NCBI RefSeq assembly: GCF_949628215.1
Contig: NC_134297.1
Coordinates: forward strand, 3,782,001-3,846,000
Length of the DNA stretch: 64,000 bases
From: Phalacrocorax aristotelis
Taxonomy: Eukaryota > Chordata > Aves > Suliformes > Phalacrocoracidae
Direction of reading: 5' to 3'
Shown: piece after piece, positions 50,415-63,968 of the stretch
How positions within the stretch are numbered: the stretch's first letter is position 1
How the letters are laid out: each line of letters opens with the position of its first letter
Notes under the pieces: generated by a model
Database searches by the model: none
The model's input: the letters and a program-made list of their open reading frames with translations, nothing else
Told to the model about the DNA's origin: nothing
Translations under genes and position numbers: made by a program

Positions 50415-52992
50415 GTGGGTGGGTGTACCCCGCACCGCTCCCCCAGCACCCCGTGGCGCTGCACTGTGTGCCCCTTTGCCCACACCGCCCGCCGCCGGCG
50501 TCCCCCTCGCCACCCTCCAGCCACAGGCTGTTGCAAATGACACGTGCTGATGCCACGGCATGGCTTGTCCCCACTACCTGTTTGTTATCTGCTCTCGCTG
50601 ATGCCTCGAGGGGTGATTTTCTCCCGTGTACCAACCCCTGGCCTGCATGCCGCTCACGGGACCCGCCCTGTCACCACCAAACAGACCCCCTAGAACCTCC
50701 CTGAGGACACTGAGGCAAGTCCACCACCGACAGCAGGGCCCGGCAGAGGCACCGGACTGGCCAGTCCTCCCAAAGCCAGGACTTCTCACTCAGGACTTGG
50801 GCAATCCTCCAGCCCATTAAACACCCAGCCCTACAGATACACCCGTCACGTCCTGCTCTCCACCTTTGGCTGCCACCAGCCTCGTTGCTCCAGATGTGGT
50901 GGCAGCCCAGGGGTCGCCAGCCGCTCCGAAAGCACCTTGTTCCCGCATGCATCCAAACCGACCGCACCCACCCCAGCACCCTGCCCTCCCCGGCACACGT
51001 GGCTCCCCAAGTGATGGCAGCATGAGCTCCCTTCGCTGCAGCAACCATTACTGACGCGTGTGGCGGCTCACAGCCAGCCGCCAGCACACACAGACGAGTG
51101 CCCACCTCCGCACCCCACTTTTGTGAGCCAATGGCTGCCCAACTGATGCCGGCACCTGGCCCCCTCAGCCCTCTGGCACCCATCCACGCAGGCCCCCGGT
51201 CATCCCTGACCAGAAACAAGTACCACTCGCACAAGGTACTAGACCCAGCACCCAGCGCCAGCCCTGTCCTGCCCCGAGCACGGCTCTCCCCGGTGGGCAG
51301 CGCGCCATGTCCCACGCCACGGTACGGACATTGCGTCAACGGGCCCGTGCCAAAGGCCGACTGGCAACCAAGGCACCAGCCTTGCAAGGGGTCAGGGTGT
51401 TGGGGCTCCCACGTCTCTGCCTGGATCCTGGTACACCCTCTCCCCCTGACCCCTCTCTCCTGCTGCCACCCCCAGAATCAGGTGCGCCGGGAGATCACCT
51501 ACGCATTGCGCTCCCTCCCCTGGATCAGCGTGCCCACTGTCGCCCTGTTCTTCGCCGAGGTGCGGGGCTACAGCAAGCTCTATGACAACATCGAGGACTC
51601 CCCATATGGTAAGCCATTCCCCCACAGCCCCCCCCGACAGGCTGGTGCCTTTTCCCCACCACCCAGGTCACCTCCCTCGGCCCCTGCCCAGGGCAGGCGG
51701 CACACCCCCATTTCTCCTGAAAGCAGCGCACCTCATACGAGCCCCGCAAAATCTACCCAGGTACCTCCTGCCTTGAGCTGGTCTCTTCTAGACATAATCC
51801 CAGGTTCCCTTTAGGCTGATAGGAGAAGGTGCCCACCCACCCCGGCTTGGGGATGGGACATGACAGCCTGCTCGATGCACTCCCCCCTCCACAAAAGAAG
51901 GCCTTCTCTTCCCTGGGCGTGGGTCCCAACAAACCGGTGCCTGATGCGCTTTCCTTGAGTAACGGGAGCCTGTCCAACCCTCTCACCACATCTTGATGGG
52001 ACAGACCCTGCCGCAGCTCACGTGTGCCTCTCCGGCCCCTATTGCCCCTGGTTCCTCGCCAGCCCTGGCTGCCTGTGGGCGCCAAACCTAACATCCCTGT
52101 TCCCCCAGGCTGGTCAGGCGTCTTCCTCAGCATGCTCTCCTTCCTCTTCTTCACTGACATGGGCATCTACTGGATACACCGCGGTCTCCACCACAAACTG
52201 TTCTATAAGGTACGAGGTGGGACGGGGAGCTCCGGGAGAGGGCCCCTGCCCCGTGCCGGGGCTGCAGCCAAGCTGCTCGTCCGGGGGAGCATGCACCCCA
52301 GGGGGAGCATCAGGCTCGGCATGGCCGAATGAGGCATCCTGTCACCTTGGTCCACAACGTGACGGAAGCTGAGAGCCCTTTAGGGGCATGCCTCCCTCTC
52401 CCGCACTATGGGAGGCAATGGCCCCTGGCCCTCAGCCCCCTCGGCTCCTGGGCAGCAAGTCCATCAAGTCTGTCCCCGGCCAGGGGACCCCCTAAAAGGG
52501 ACCAGCCAGTGTGTGCCCTGTATCCGTGCCCACCTTGGGGACCGACGGTGCACCTTCTCCCCGCAGCGCTTCCACAAGCCCCACCACCTCTGGAAAATCG
52601 CGACACCCTTCGCCAGCCATGCCTTCCACCCCGTCGACGGCTTCATGCAGAGCCTGCCCTACCACATCTACCCCTTCCTCTTTCCCCTGCACAAAATCAC
52701 CTACTTGGGCCTCTACATCTTTGTCAATGTCTGGACCATCTCCATTCATGACGGCGACTACCGCGTCCCCCGCTTCCTGCAACACATCATCAACGGATCG
52801 GCCCACCATACTGACCACCACTTGTACTTCGACTACAACTACGGGCAATACTTCACCCTCTGGGACAAGATTGGCGGCTCCTACAAGAGCCCCACAGCCT
52901 TCGAGGGCAAAGGACCCCACGACTACTTGCGCAAGCTCCGAGAGAAAGGCCTGGGGGCACCCAACAGCTCCCCGGCTGCCAAGACTGAGTAG
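50205..52992 (+). CDS. SC5D: SC5D, lathosterol oxidase / sterol-C5-desaturase (complete coding region, 4 coding exons)
   Basis: SC5D introduces the C5-C6 double bond into lathosterol to give 7-dehydrocholesterol, late in cholesterol synthesis, in the ER membrane. Exons 50205-50414, 51476-51608, 52109-52209 and 52567-52992 join in frame (phases 0, 1, 0) to 289 residues plus TAG; human has 299 (recalled). The three histidine clusters of the fatty-acid hydroxylase superfamily, which bind the di-iron centre, are all present: HRGLHH at 138-143, HKPHH at 151-155 and HHTDHH at 228-233. Hydrophobic segments at about 31-58, 84-102, 118-137 and 192-208 fit a multi-pass ER protein. The start is [20 protein letters not shown] in a good Kozak context (gccaccATGg). 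The C-terminal tail after GKGPHDYL is about ten residues shorter than in human. There is no sign of a break. Confidence 0.97.
50415..51475 (+). other. SC5D: SC5D intron between coding exons 1 and 2
   Basis: A 1.06 kb GT-AG intron, C/A-rich on the coding strand. No repeat or exon recognised. Confidence 0.8.
51476..51608 (+). CDS. SC5D: SC5D coding exon 2
   Basis: Residues 71-114 plus one base: [40 protein letters not shown], ending at SPYG. Acceptor cacccccag, donor gtaagc, phase 1 out. Confidence 0.96.
51609..52108 (+). other. SC5D: SC5D intron between coding exons 2 and 3
   Basis: A 500-nt GT-AG phase-1 intron ending ttcccccag. Nothing else recognised. Confidence 0.8.
52109..52209 (+). CDS. 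SC5D: SC5D coding exon 3 (histidine box 1)
   Basis: Residues 115-148: a membrane segment ([20 protein letters not shown]) running into [11 protein letters not shown], the first histidine box. Donor gtacga; phase 0 out. Confidence 0.96.
52210..52566 (+). other. SC5D: SC5D last intron
   Basis: A 357-nt GT-AG phase-0 intron. Nothing else recognised. Confidence 0.8.
52567..52992 (+). CDS. SC5D: SC5D coding exon 4 (histidine boxes 2 and 3, stop)
   Basis: Residues 149-289 and [12 protein letters not shown] holds box 2. [20 protein letters not shown] and the membrane segment [20 protein letters not shown] follow, then box 3 in [20 protein letters not shown]. The tail [19 protein letters not shown] is poorly conserved. 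Confidence 0.96.
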   Translation, partial: RFHKPHHLWKIATPFASHAFHPVDGFMQSLPYHIYPFLFPLHKITYLGLYIFVNVWTISIHDGDYRVPRFLQHIINGSAHHTDHHLYFDYNYGQYFTLWDKIGGSYKSPTAFEGKGPHDYLRKLREKGLGAPNSSPAAKTE

Positions 52993-53905
52993 AGTTCCCC
53001 CTGGCCTGGCCCCTCGCTGGGACGAGATTCCCCAGATGGAGCTCGTCCCATTCCTCCCTGGCCTCTCAAGACTATTTTCCTACAGGCAAAGAGCCCCCAT
53101 CCCCCGATGGCGCGCCCAGTGCAGGGCAGTTTTTGGCAAGTGCTCTGGCCCGCCCCTGCTCCTGAAACAGCGGTGTGCAGCCTCGCCGGTGAGTTACAGC
53201 CTTTCTCTACAGCACAGACCTGCCCTGGTCACCCCCTATTGTTCCCCCTCCCAGCTGACTTTGGATCTCTGCTAAGGTCCCTGCGCTGCTTTAGTACTGT
53301 GCTGCTGCTTTACAAAAAGAACAATAACATGGCACAAACAGAATGATAATGTGGTGCAAGTAGAACAATAAGATGGCTCGTGGCAGGGTTTCCATCCATC
53401 TGTGCTGAGCACCGTCGTCACCGATTTGCTGTTGCCAAGTCCATTGGGATAAGTCAGGTCAAGTCAAGAGGCTGACAATGCTGTTTTTTTCTAAGCTGTA
53501 TTTCATGAAAAAAGCCGCAAATGCCTACCTTTTGGAGACAGCGTGGGCCCCCCGCAGTGGCTCCTCGGCATCGCAAGGGCTCAGCCTCGTGACGTGGTGG
53601 ACTCCTCACTGCTCGACGTGCTGTCCTCCTTCCTCTTGCCTGGGGATGTCCGGCAAGGCGCTGGTGGGATGCGTCCTGGAAACAGCGTGCCTGTAAAACA
53701 AAGATGCACCCTGAGTCCCATGGGTGCCTCAAGCTCCCTGAGAACATTATGAGGATTGGGGGGGGGGGGGCCCAGGGTGGAGGAGCGGGCACTCGTGGGT
53801 TCGTGGCCAGTTTTCCCCCTTAACGTCTGGTGTGTTTCCCGTTGAAACCCAGTCGCCCTGCCTTTGGGTCTGACCTGCACTCAATAAATCTCACTTACCA
53901 ACTTG
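52993..53905 (+). other. SC5D: SC5D 3' UTR (probable)
   Basis: About 0.9 kb from the stop to just past AATAAA at 53883. It contains a 13-G run at 53758-53770 and a small run of near-copies of gaacaataa-atggc around 53318-53380. Confidence 0.6.
53883..53888 (+). terminator. SC5D: SC5D poly(A) signal (candidate)
   Basis: AATAAA 0.9 kb after the SC5D stop, followed by a GT-containing stretch (ttggctgctgtttggtccct). It is the first canonical signal downstream of the gene. Confidence 0.6.
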
Positions 53906-56900
53906 GCTGCTGTTTGGTCCCTTTTGCCCTGGCTCCCGACACTGTGCAGAGCCTGCTAGGGGAGAGGGAAAATATCACTGACTGCCAGCCCCCAACTTCT
54001 CCTCCTGTGGGTCGGCTGTGAGGACTCAACGCCTCCACACTTCAGGTATGGACACTGAGAGCCTTGGGGGGCCCACCGACACCCCCCATTGCTTCTCACC
54101 CCACGTGGCTCAGAGGGGACAAGGTCCTGGCCCCACCTGGGTGAGAAGCACACAGGGAACACGGGGCTGCCTGGCCGCCCGCTGGGAACCGCGTGGCACA
54201 CTGAAGATACCGTGTTCGGTGGTGCCGTTCACGGTGTGGCCAGAGCCGCCTCTGCCCCCCTGGGACTCCTGACGCATAGCCACGTCCCTGCACGGTGACA
54301 GTGCCCAGCTCTCCACCTCCCAGCCCAAGGCGGGATGCCAACGGTGGTACCCTTCCTGACAAACCTGATGCTCGCTGCTGCCTACTGTGCTCCTGCCAGA
54401 CACCTTTAAGAGATGCTCGTGGGTTTCTGATTAGTGCAGCTGCCACGTTGCGCCAGCCTGCTTGCTGTGCGAACAGCCAGACCCAACCACGCAGCAACGT
54501 GCCAATTCTCCACAGCCGCCCCGCGCTCACCTGCCACCGTCCGCCAGAAAAGGGACATCACCCCAGCGGTGCCCGACGCCACCCTGGGGACTCACCATGC
54601 CATTCCTGTAGGCCATGGTGGCAGCCTTGGCCCTTGCGCCCCCTCTTCTCTCCTTGTCCCCTGCAAATACAACTAGGACCCACACAAAGCTGCAAGGACA
54701 GGCTGGAACTTCACCAGGGGCCGTTCACCCTTGGCACGTGCAGTGTTGGAGTGTAACATGCCTGTCTGTTCCCAGGTATGGTAAAGCCAGGCTCCCATGC
54801 CTAACGAGCCCCTGCCGGGTTTATAGTAACACAAAAACCCGCAGAGTGCAGGATTTTGCTGCTCTGGACACTGACAGAGCCAGCTGATTCCCATCCTTTT
54901 CTCTGCTCCCCGATCGTGAGGATTAGTACCTTCCCCCAAAGCGCTGGCCAGTGCTTTCCCTTCCCCTGGTCTGCCCATACAGTGCTTCTTTTCTCAGGGA
55001 AACAGGGGCTCGAGCGCACAGGGACCTCGAGGGTCACCGGAGCTGTGCCACCCGTACCAGGGACGGAGGCCCCTCTTGGGGGGGTCCCTCGCCATGGCGA
55101 CAGACCCTCGTCTCCCCACCCCATCTCGGCTATTCCCTTTGTGGGGTACGGCTCGAGGTGACGCTGCTACACCGTGCAGCACCCAGCAAGCATGAAAGAT
55201 GTCTGTCCTGCGAGGTGATGCCGGTGGGACCTCTGATGCTGACTGCCCTGGGGTCCGAGTCTCCTGCCAGCACAGACCCCCCACCCCGGCCATGCTCTGC
55301 CTTTGCCTCCCTGTGACAATGCGGTCTCCCCTACATGCAGAGGAGCCCTGACCTCCGTTTGCTGATTAACCTGGAGCACAGGGAACTGCCAAGGGTCAAG
55401 GCAAGGCCCAGATCAAACACAATGACAACACTGATGACCTTAGCGAACCACTGAGCTAACCAGGGACCCCTAACATTAGTCCCTTGGGAAGAATCCCAAG
55501 CCTTATCACCACCTCTCTCCTCCTTCACTGAGCTTAGTGCACGGCAATGGCCTCGCCGACACCTAAACCCCACGTGCCCGAAACTGTTGGGTGTAACAGC
55601 CGGGGGGGTTCGGGCACATGTCCAGCTCGGGGCAGTCAGTGCCTGGGAAGACACTTGGATCATGCAATGCAGCCAAGAGCCAAACCTGGCCGCATCGGAG
55701 CCGGTGGGCAGCATGAGCCCAGAAGAGTCATCACCCCGCCTGGCTCCACGGGCTGAGAGGTAAGATGCCCTGGGGGCTGCTGACCCCTGCACCTCACCTC
55801 GCACGGGCAACCTGCCTGTACCTGGCCCCTCAAAAAGCACCCGTGGGAGAACCCCGGGGACTGGCCATGTGCCTGGGTGGGAGGGTCAGCATGGTCACCC
55901 CGCTGCCCCTTGTTTTTACTGCAAGTTACCGTCCGGCCTCTACGCGCGCTGCGAAGGGCGCGTTCCTCCTCCTCCTCTCCTGCTCCTCAGCCGGCGGCCG
56001 GCGCGCGCTGGCACTCGTGCAGCCAAACACACGCGACTCCTCGCAGCGGCTCTGTGCCACTCTCACAGGCACACATTAACATCTTGGGCACCTCGATTTC
56101 TCTGCTCCCCTTCTTTCATCACCTCCCCAGAGCGTTTCTCATTGTACAGCCTGTCTCCCACCTGGTGCGCACGCCCACCCCGAGCCCCAGCTGGGAAGGC
56201 AGCAAATCTGTACCCTGGCACCATTACAACTGAGGGCAGTCTCCAGTACTTTTACATTTAATGGTGCTTCCCTGCACCTGCCCCTCGTAAGGGGCAACCA
56301 CTCAGTTCTGACAGCTCAGGACACACAGTACACGGTCATATACTCCTGGCAGGGAACTGCAATGGACATTTCTCAGGGGATGGAAACAGGGACGAGCCCA
56401 CACGTGTTCCTCCCTACAAGCTGGCGTGGAGAAAAGAGCCGACAGTCCTCTGGCTGCACATGGTGCCGGGGTATCCCGAGAGCCGCTTTCCTTAGCCTGG
56501 GTGAGTGAAGGCTACCTCCGCTCTGCCCATGCCAAGCCCAGCCACGGCAATGTCTTGCCCTGACCCACCAAAACCCCAGAGAGCAGGCGTGGGGTGTCCT
56601 CCCCATCCCGGGAGCCACAGGGCAAACAGGGACCCTTGGTGGCTGGCACCTTGCAGGCAAGTCCAACAAATGAAATGGCATCAACCCTGGTGTGAGCACA
56701 TCCTATAGCCTCCTGCAGCCATTCTACTCAAGCATGGTTTGGACACCTTGCATCTCCACCAGACAGAGGGAGGTGTCTATGGCACCTGAGAACAGGGAGA
56801 TCAGGACCTCCTGGTCATGGCGTGGAACACTTCTTCCCCTACAGCCTTGGGGCACCATGCTGCGGAGAGACACAAGTCTGCATTTCAGATCCTGATGCTG

Positions 56901-59900
56901 CTGTTACCACAAGGTGGAGGTGTTGCTCACAGCATGCCCGCAGCAGGAGTGGCACCTGTGCAGATGGCCTTCCTCCTCCTCCCCCCCCCCCCACCATTGC
57001 CCCAAAAGCATGGGCCCAGAGGCAGCAGCAGCTTCGCCATGCCAGCTGTGCAGGAGGACACGTGTGGGGTGGCCTGGAGCCGTCAGAAACTACTTAAGGC
57101 ACAGTGGAATGCCAAGGACAATTCCATGAAATGGACAAAAAGCTATGGTGCCCAGCAAGACTGCCCTGCAGCAGTCCTTGAATTGCCACCTACCCGGCTT
57201 GCCTGTCACACAGGCTTATTCAGCATGCCACAAAACAGCCCTCGCCCTCCATCCCCTCTTTCCCGGAGGCACCTGACCACACTACACAGCCCTGTGCCCG
57301 GCTGTCACCAACCCCAGGGGCCCTGAAGTGGCCTCAAGCACGTGCCCACCACTTCAGACTCTGCTGTGTCCTGTCGCCCCAGATTCATGCTCCCCTATCC
57401 CATGGCTCCCCTCATTCCCCTTTAAACCCTGGTGCCCCAGGAAACAACAAGACCCTGGTCACCCACTTACGGGCATGACCTGGTTAAGCCCCACCGAAGG
57501 GGCTGGTGTTTAACCGGCCGGTGGCATGGATGGGGTGCTGGGATGCACCAACCTCTGTCTCAGGAGGCCTCTCCCACCGCATGTGGTTTTGTGGTTAGAC
57601 GTGAAGAAGGCAGAGGTAGACTGAGACCTCTGAAACTGAGACCTGCAGCCAGGGCACCTGGACCAACAACTGGCACGAGTGCCTCTCCCTCTCTTCCAAC
57701 CGCCTGACCTGGCTGGAGCTAAGCCCGGTCCCCGACAGCAACTGTGAGGCACGGCTCAGGAGCAGAAGGGTTTGGAGATTTCCCAAACTAGCCGCATCTC
57801 TAAAGCCTTCCAGCATGGCTGAGGAAGACCTCAGCACCATCTCGTGCCACTGGGTGAGCTGAGCTGAGCGCTGGTCCCTGGAGCACCACGTCTCTCGCCT
57901 GCATGCTGGGGCCCTCGGCCAAAAGAATGGCACAGCCGCTGAAGCCAGTTGGCATTAGGAGACGCGATCGCTTGAGCGGTGAGCCAGCCGGTGTGCTGAG
58001 AAGGACAGATGGACAGCTGGATTCAGCACAAGAGGATGTGTTACACACAAAGATGGGGAGACACATGGAACAGTGACGCAAAGGGACTGCTCAAGCAAAA
58101 AGTCATCACAAAGCACAGTAACGACCGGTCCAGCTCAGCCGTGGAGCTCAGACTTCTTTAGACACCTACTTCTTATTACACAACTGCACCTTCCTGTAGG
58201 GTGGAGGTGGGCGCAGGAGGGGCAGCTACCTCTTTCGTAGGAAGGAGCCTGTTTGCTTGGGATTTGAGCAGCTAATCAGGGACACGCTCATGCAAAGCGC
58301 CCATGGCATTCCGCATTGTCACGGTGGCAGGCGGCATCGTCGGGGTGGTGCCACGCCGAAATCCGTCTGGCCTGGCTCTTGCCCACACATCCTGCCGGGC
58401 AGGTGCCAGACACAGACCGGGGGGGAACGGGGCCGTGGCTTCTTGAACGCAATATGTGGCACAGTGTGACCTTGCCGGGCTCACACTGCCGGCTGCTCCT
58501 TATTTTGCCCTAGTTTACGTAAGAATTCTTCCCAGCTTGTCTGTCATTCAGCTGACTGGAAGCACCTAGAGGTGGGACAAAGCAATGAGCGATGCAACGG
58601 CCCTTGCTCTGAGACCATGCAGTGGGGCAGAGAGGTGCGGCAACCCCCTCAGGGTCCTGGGGGAGCTGAGCCATGGGGCTGGGATGTGCATCTCTGCGAC
58701 CTTCCTGCTCGCCCCATCCCGAGTCCAGCTAACAAGGCCCAGCCCAAAGGTCGGGGTTGTCACCAAAGAACCTTGACAACCATGGCACAGAGCACAGGCT
58801 TCAGACCTCCTTATACACAGACAGAGCCTGAGCGAGTCCAGGTAAGCCCAAAGCGTTGTCATGCCACAGGCTGCTGCCGGCCAGCAGCAACAGGTACCGA
58901 CAGACATGGGGTTTGTCCCGTCCCAGCCATCACCCTGGTTAGCCGGCACCTCGGTCCCTGCCCGCATTCACCGCCCGTTTGGCCTGTCTCCTTTCCCTTC
59001 CTCAGCTGTCTTGGGGGACCCCCTCGCCCTTGTGCCAACAACAAGGAGCTTTGCTGGAGCTCCATGAGTGGCAAGATGCGAGAGCTGTAGGAAACAATTA
59101 CTGCTCCGGATTTCAAGCCAGGGGTTCCTGGCTTGAGAGCACAGACTGGGGAAAGGAAAGGATTAGTGACCTGTGGAGCTCAGTTTATGCCCTGTTGAGA
59201 GGTTTGGCTCCCTGGCAAAAAGGCTGCCAATTGTTTGCGTCAAAGCTAGGAGACCCACAGCTCAATGCCTTGCTGACTGCTCAGAGCAGTGCCTTGCAGA
59301 ACTTCCCAAAGGACGGGCACTGTGGAGTACGGACACCTCTCAGCTGTGCCAGGCTCCCTGTCCACTCCGGACAGGAGCACTCCTTGGGTTTCCGCTCTCT
59401 TGGCAGACTCCGGATCCCAAAAACGTGATGTGTGGTGGCCTTGAGGAGGGTGGGAGGGCTCGGAGGCCCCATCTCCTGAGACCTTTCGTTCAAAGGCAGC
59501 CCTGCTCAGGGACCTGCCTGCTGGACACACGCCTTCATTTGCTCGCTCCGGGAGCGAGCTGCCCGTGCAGCCCTTCTTCCCGCAGCAGCAGCGGGCTCTC
59601 TGCCGCGCTGGGGCTGAGGTTGGACTCTGACAGCGGGGTGGGCTGTTTTTTCTCGCTGATTCAACTCCGACAACATGCAATGCTTCCTTTAAACGACTAT
59701 CTGCTGTCTCAGTGAGGCTCTGCAGGACATGGCTGTTCCAGCCCACCCCCCCATCCCCTGAACCCTCCGGGACCTGTAAAGCTGTGCCAGGGAAAGGCAA
59801 GGGGGAGAGAGGAAGGAAAACCAGGGGGCCGGGGGCTCCTTGCCTCACTCTCGGAGTTCATGGCATTTGTTGCTGATGAAATCCAGATGTACCTTAAAAT

Positions 59901-62900
59901 AAACTCTGCTATGTTCCCCCTCCCCTTTACAGCAGGAGACAGGCTCTTTTTTCAAGAAACAAAAAATACCTTGGCAAAGGAAATGTATATTTCCCTCCGC
60001 AAAGAAAGAGCTATTCATCTGTTAGCATTTACCAGTGCTAGGTTCACCCGAGAGGTCCTTGCTACCGCTCTCTCCCTCACAGCCACCACAGCGACCTGGC
60101 AGCATCGAGTCCCACAGGGGGAACGGGGATCCTTCTCAGCTCTGTACGTGAGTGGACAGTCACGTCACTCAAAGCATCCTGCAAGGAGTGCAAACGGGGG
60201 CCAGGAGAAGGATGGTGAACCCCCCGCGCATCATTTTCCTCCATTTAGAAACTGCTACAAAGCCATTTCTTCATTTCTTGCTATTTCTTATTCTATTCTT
60301 CCTCCATTCCTTATTTTCAGGCGGATTGGTGGGGCAGAGTCGGTCATTCCGTGGGAAACAGAATGGATGCTCAGACGCAGAGGTGTGTTCAACAAACACT
60401 GCTGCGGCCTTTTTGGGTCCCTCTCACCTGCCTGCCATGCCTGCACCAGAGAGCAACCTGCTGTAGGGATTTCTGCACAATAAAACTCCCTTTATGACTG
60501 TGCCCTTACCCACTGTGACCTCAGGTCCTCCGGAGGGTCATTACACTGAATCTAGACCGCCAAAAGCTTTATTAGGAGGGCTTATAATTGTATTGACTCA
60601 GTAATTGAAATGCGCTAACTAGGTTTCTAGGTGAAAGCACCTCAGGGAAAGCTCTGGGCAATGTTTCGGCTATTAAAGCAAGTGAAATAAGGGGGAGTGA
60701 GAGTGCCTCGGGGCTGTCCATGGGATTTATAAGCCCCCATTCCTTTGCTGCCCGGTCACATCCATTTTCTTTGAAGATTTCCAGACATCACTAGAAACAC
60801 TGGGATGTCTCACAAGGCAGAGAAGACACAACCCATAAGTCTACTCTCTGCACCTCTGAGACAAAAGAGGCTAAAAACCCCAGGTAAGACCTTTTCTCAG
60901 AGCACTCCTATACCCAGAAAAGCACCTTTGGCTTCCAGAGACAAGCCAGGGCTGAGCAGTAGGCACAGCCCACCTCTCCCATCATCTCCCACGGTCACCC
61001 GCTGCTTCCTGTCCCCCTCGGCAGTGGGGACCTGCAGATGAGTGGGGGGCCACCCCTGGCCCGTTGCAGCAGAATGCACAGCAGACCCCTGCTCCAGCTG
61101 GCTTGCCTGTTTAGACACGGGAGCAAAAGAGGGCCATGTCAACAGCAGAGAGAAACATGAGAGAGGAAGGGTCATCCAGCATTCATAAGTGAGACTCTTG
61201 TTTTCCTTGCACCATCCTAGGCTCCTGAGGCATGACGTTGGTTGGAGAAGTCACATAATGCTTATCTGCCCAGGCACGGGCTGTGATGGCCCCGGTGCTC
61301 GGTGTGAGCAGAGCTGGGAGCAGCTGAACCGCCTCGGACGCACAGACCATATAGCCACATTAAGCACAGAGCTGACATGAGCCAACACCTCCCACTGACT
61401 GCAAAGCCTGAGACGGAGCTGTGCAGAGGGGACCCTCCAGCCAGCAGGAGAGCTGGATGGTGACCTCCAGGATCCCGGGCAGAGCTGGCCCTAGTCCTTC
61501 CCTGCTACCTGGGCACAAACCCACTGCTCTCCTTCGGCCTCAAATCCCCACTCCGCCTTCCCACCCCTGCTCCGTAACACCTGGCACACAGCGCTGCCCA
61601 GCACCACAAAAGCCTGCGCGTTACAACAGTTTCCATTGGTACGGTCACGCGAGCCCTGGGCAGGGATGGGGCAAGTTGACCTCTGGAAGGGACATGCGAC
61701 AGGTGCCTTTTGCAGCCTGCGGGAGCACTGGGGAAGCCCCTGCATCTGGGAGTCCAGCGCTTTGGTCTGCCCTGATAAATCAGGGTTGCAGCCCCTGGCA
61801 GCGGTCCTGCGCCATCCCTACATAACCTTGCATCATCTCTGCTGTGCCGATGAGTTACAAGGACCACACGGGCATGTTACCTATGCTGAATGTTTTATGG
61901 CTGACCACACGGCTAGCTATCTTGACCCTGAGCAGAAAAACCACCCCATTGGCACAGCTCAAACCTGCCTGCCAGGCGCCACGGTAGGAGAGGTGGCAGG
62001 AGGGCCCGGAGGGACCCCCCGGAGCCTCTGGGTCCCCGCTCTCACTGGCAGCTTGGGTGAGATGGCACTCACCTTCCCAGCTCTGCCCAGGGAGGAAGAT
62101 GGCAGAAATTGGGGTGGAGTGCTCTGAGGGCTACCAGAACTGTACCGGGGCAAGTCCGTCACCATAATGCATGAAATGATTTGCACCTTTTCCTCTCTCC
62201 TTTTGACATCCATCCACGCCCTCATTTTCCCACCCAGAGGCAGATGCAGCTCCTCATCACACGCACACCACCCTCTCAGCAACAAGGACCCGAGCCTACC
62301 TCACTGCCCGCCGAGCTGCCCTGCTGACCGGTCCCTCACTAGCCTCTCCTCCTCATGCCCCAGCAAGGAGCCGGACCTCACAGCAGGTCTGACTGATCGC
62401 CGGGAAAAGTGCTTACCCAAAACGGTCCCCCAGCACCGTGACAGTTCTTGATAAAAACTAGTCACGAAGCATTACCGTTCACCCACAGGATAATCTCCCC
62501 AATGCATATGGACTGCGCAGACCGTGTAAATCTTCAGTTACAGGAAACAGAGGTCTCTACCAGCTGCTCTTCTTTCCCATGAAATGTAAGACATCATAGC
62601 AAGGAGCCTCAAACCAAGGCACAGAAAACCATCACCGCCCCAGTCACATAACTGCATGAGGTTGGTAGATGCTTAAACTGGACAGGGATTTCCCAGGGAT
62701 GGCTCCACATCAGTAACTGCCCAAGCAACCAGAGACACTGATTAGAACGTGCTTTGGAGGAAGAAAAGGGACCAGGTGCATGTGCTGCAAGCAGGACTCT
62801 GGGAATGGACATGAGTAGCAGAGAGCTTCCATGAGCCAAGCAGATCCTATGCTGTGGGCTGCCCTCCACATGGTCAACAGTGGGATTAAAGTGTCCAGAA

Positions 62901-63600
62901 CAGCTACAGTACTAGGACAACAACCTCTCCTGTCTATCCCCGCTCACCTGGCACAAGACGGTTGATCGACGCGTTCAGTACGCCAGGGAAGGGTAATGCT
63001 CGTAGAGACCGTGCGCCCCTTTTCCCTCCTGGCAGACCATGCAGGTCCTGATGCACAAAGGCCTCGTGCTCCCAGCATGCGTGACAGCCACTGGCCTGGG
63101 ATATGTGGCCACAGGTTTGTTGTCTAATTTCAAACATCTCAAAAGCTGGAGGCAACCGGTAAGAGCAGAAGAGCAGCAGACCATCGGTAGGAGCTGCGCG
63201 TGGGTAGGAGGTGCAGGTTGCTAGCTGCAGCGACAGAGGGGAGTCAGGCTTATGTTTGGAAACGCAATTTCCAGCGCCGTCCTTCCCAGCACATGCCACG
63301 CTGCACCAGGGCCACGATTGCCCCGGTGCGACCCTCGCTCAGCATGCCCCTGCCTGACGCTCTGGGGCTCCCCACGGGGCCCCTCACGTTTATTACCCCC
63401 TACGCAGCCACAGGCGACATCAGTGACAACATGGGCCTGGAACAATATTAAACCTCAGCCTGGACACTTGCACGGGCAATCACGCTACTGCCCACAGATC
63501 CCGGGGTGCTTTAGGTGAGTGTCCCGAGTTGGGGGGCACACCCTGCTAGGGGTGCGCTATGGGAGGAAAAGAGCAGCTGTGGTTTGCTGGGGGGTGGCGG
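53906..63600. other. SC5D-SORL1 intergenic region
   Basis: About 9.7 kb with no recognisable protein, RNA gene or transposon family. The + strand is C/A-rich throughout. Open frames of up to about 207 codons occur on both strands but have no familiar motifs, no matching splice structure and composition-driven content. A C run lies near 56981-56992 and an isolated AATAAA at 60479-60484. Regulatory elements for SORL1 could be here but cannot be read by eye. Confidence 0.5.
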
Positions 63601-63739
63601 GAAAACCTCCTGCATCCCCCGGAGAGAAGCAACTGCAGGTCCTTTATTTTATTTGACTTTATTTCACGTAACTTCATCCTATAGGACTCTATTCCTTATC
63701 ACTTCCATTAACGCGACTTGCTTTCCTTTTATTTCAGTA

Positions 63740-63968
63740 GGATCCCAAGCACCCTCCGAAGGCAGGCGAACGCCCTCTCCCGGGACCCCGACGCCCCGTT
63801 TCGGGGAGGGGTCCCCGGGCATCCCCGGCGGGGAGCGGGCGGCGGGGGCGGGATGCGGGCGCCGAGCCCCGCCGCTGCCCATTGCACATTCTCTCCGGGC
63901 GGCGGCGCGGCGCTCCGCTCCCCTCGGCTCCGGCTCCCGCGGCTCCCCCCGGCCCCGGCGGCACGAAC
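63740..63968 (+). promoter_or_regulatory. SORL1: SORL1 CpG-rich promoter / 5' UTR
   Basis: A steep rise in GC and CpG content immediately 5' of the SORL1 start codon (cggcgggg and gcggcgg runs, a GC-box-like gggggcgggatg). No TATA box is obvious. The transcription start cannot be placed. Confidence 0.65.

Noticed and set aside
53906-63600. Possible unannotated gene between SC5D and SORL1 (several 150-207 codon frames)
   Set aside because: Frames overlap on both strands, lack recognisable domains or consistent splice sites, and follow the C-rich composition. Transcript data would be needed to reopen this.
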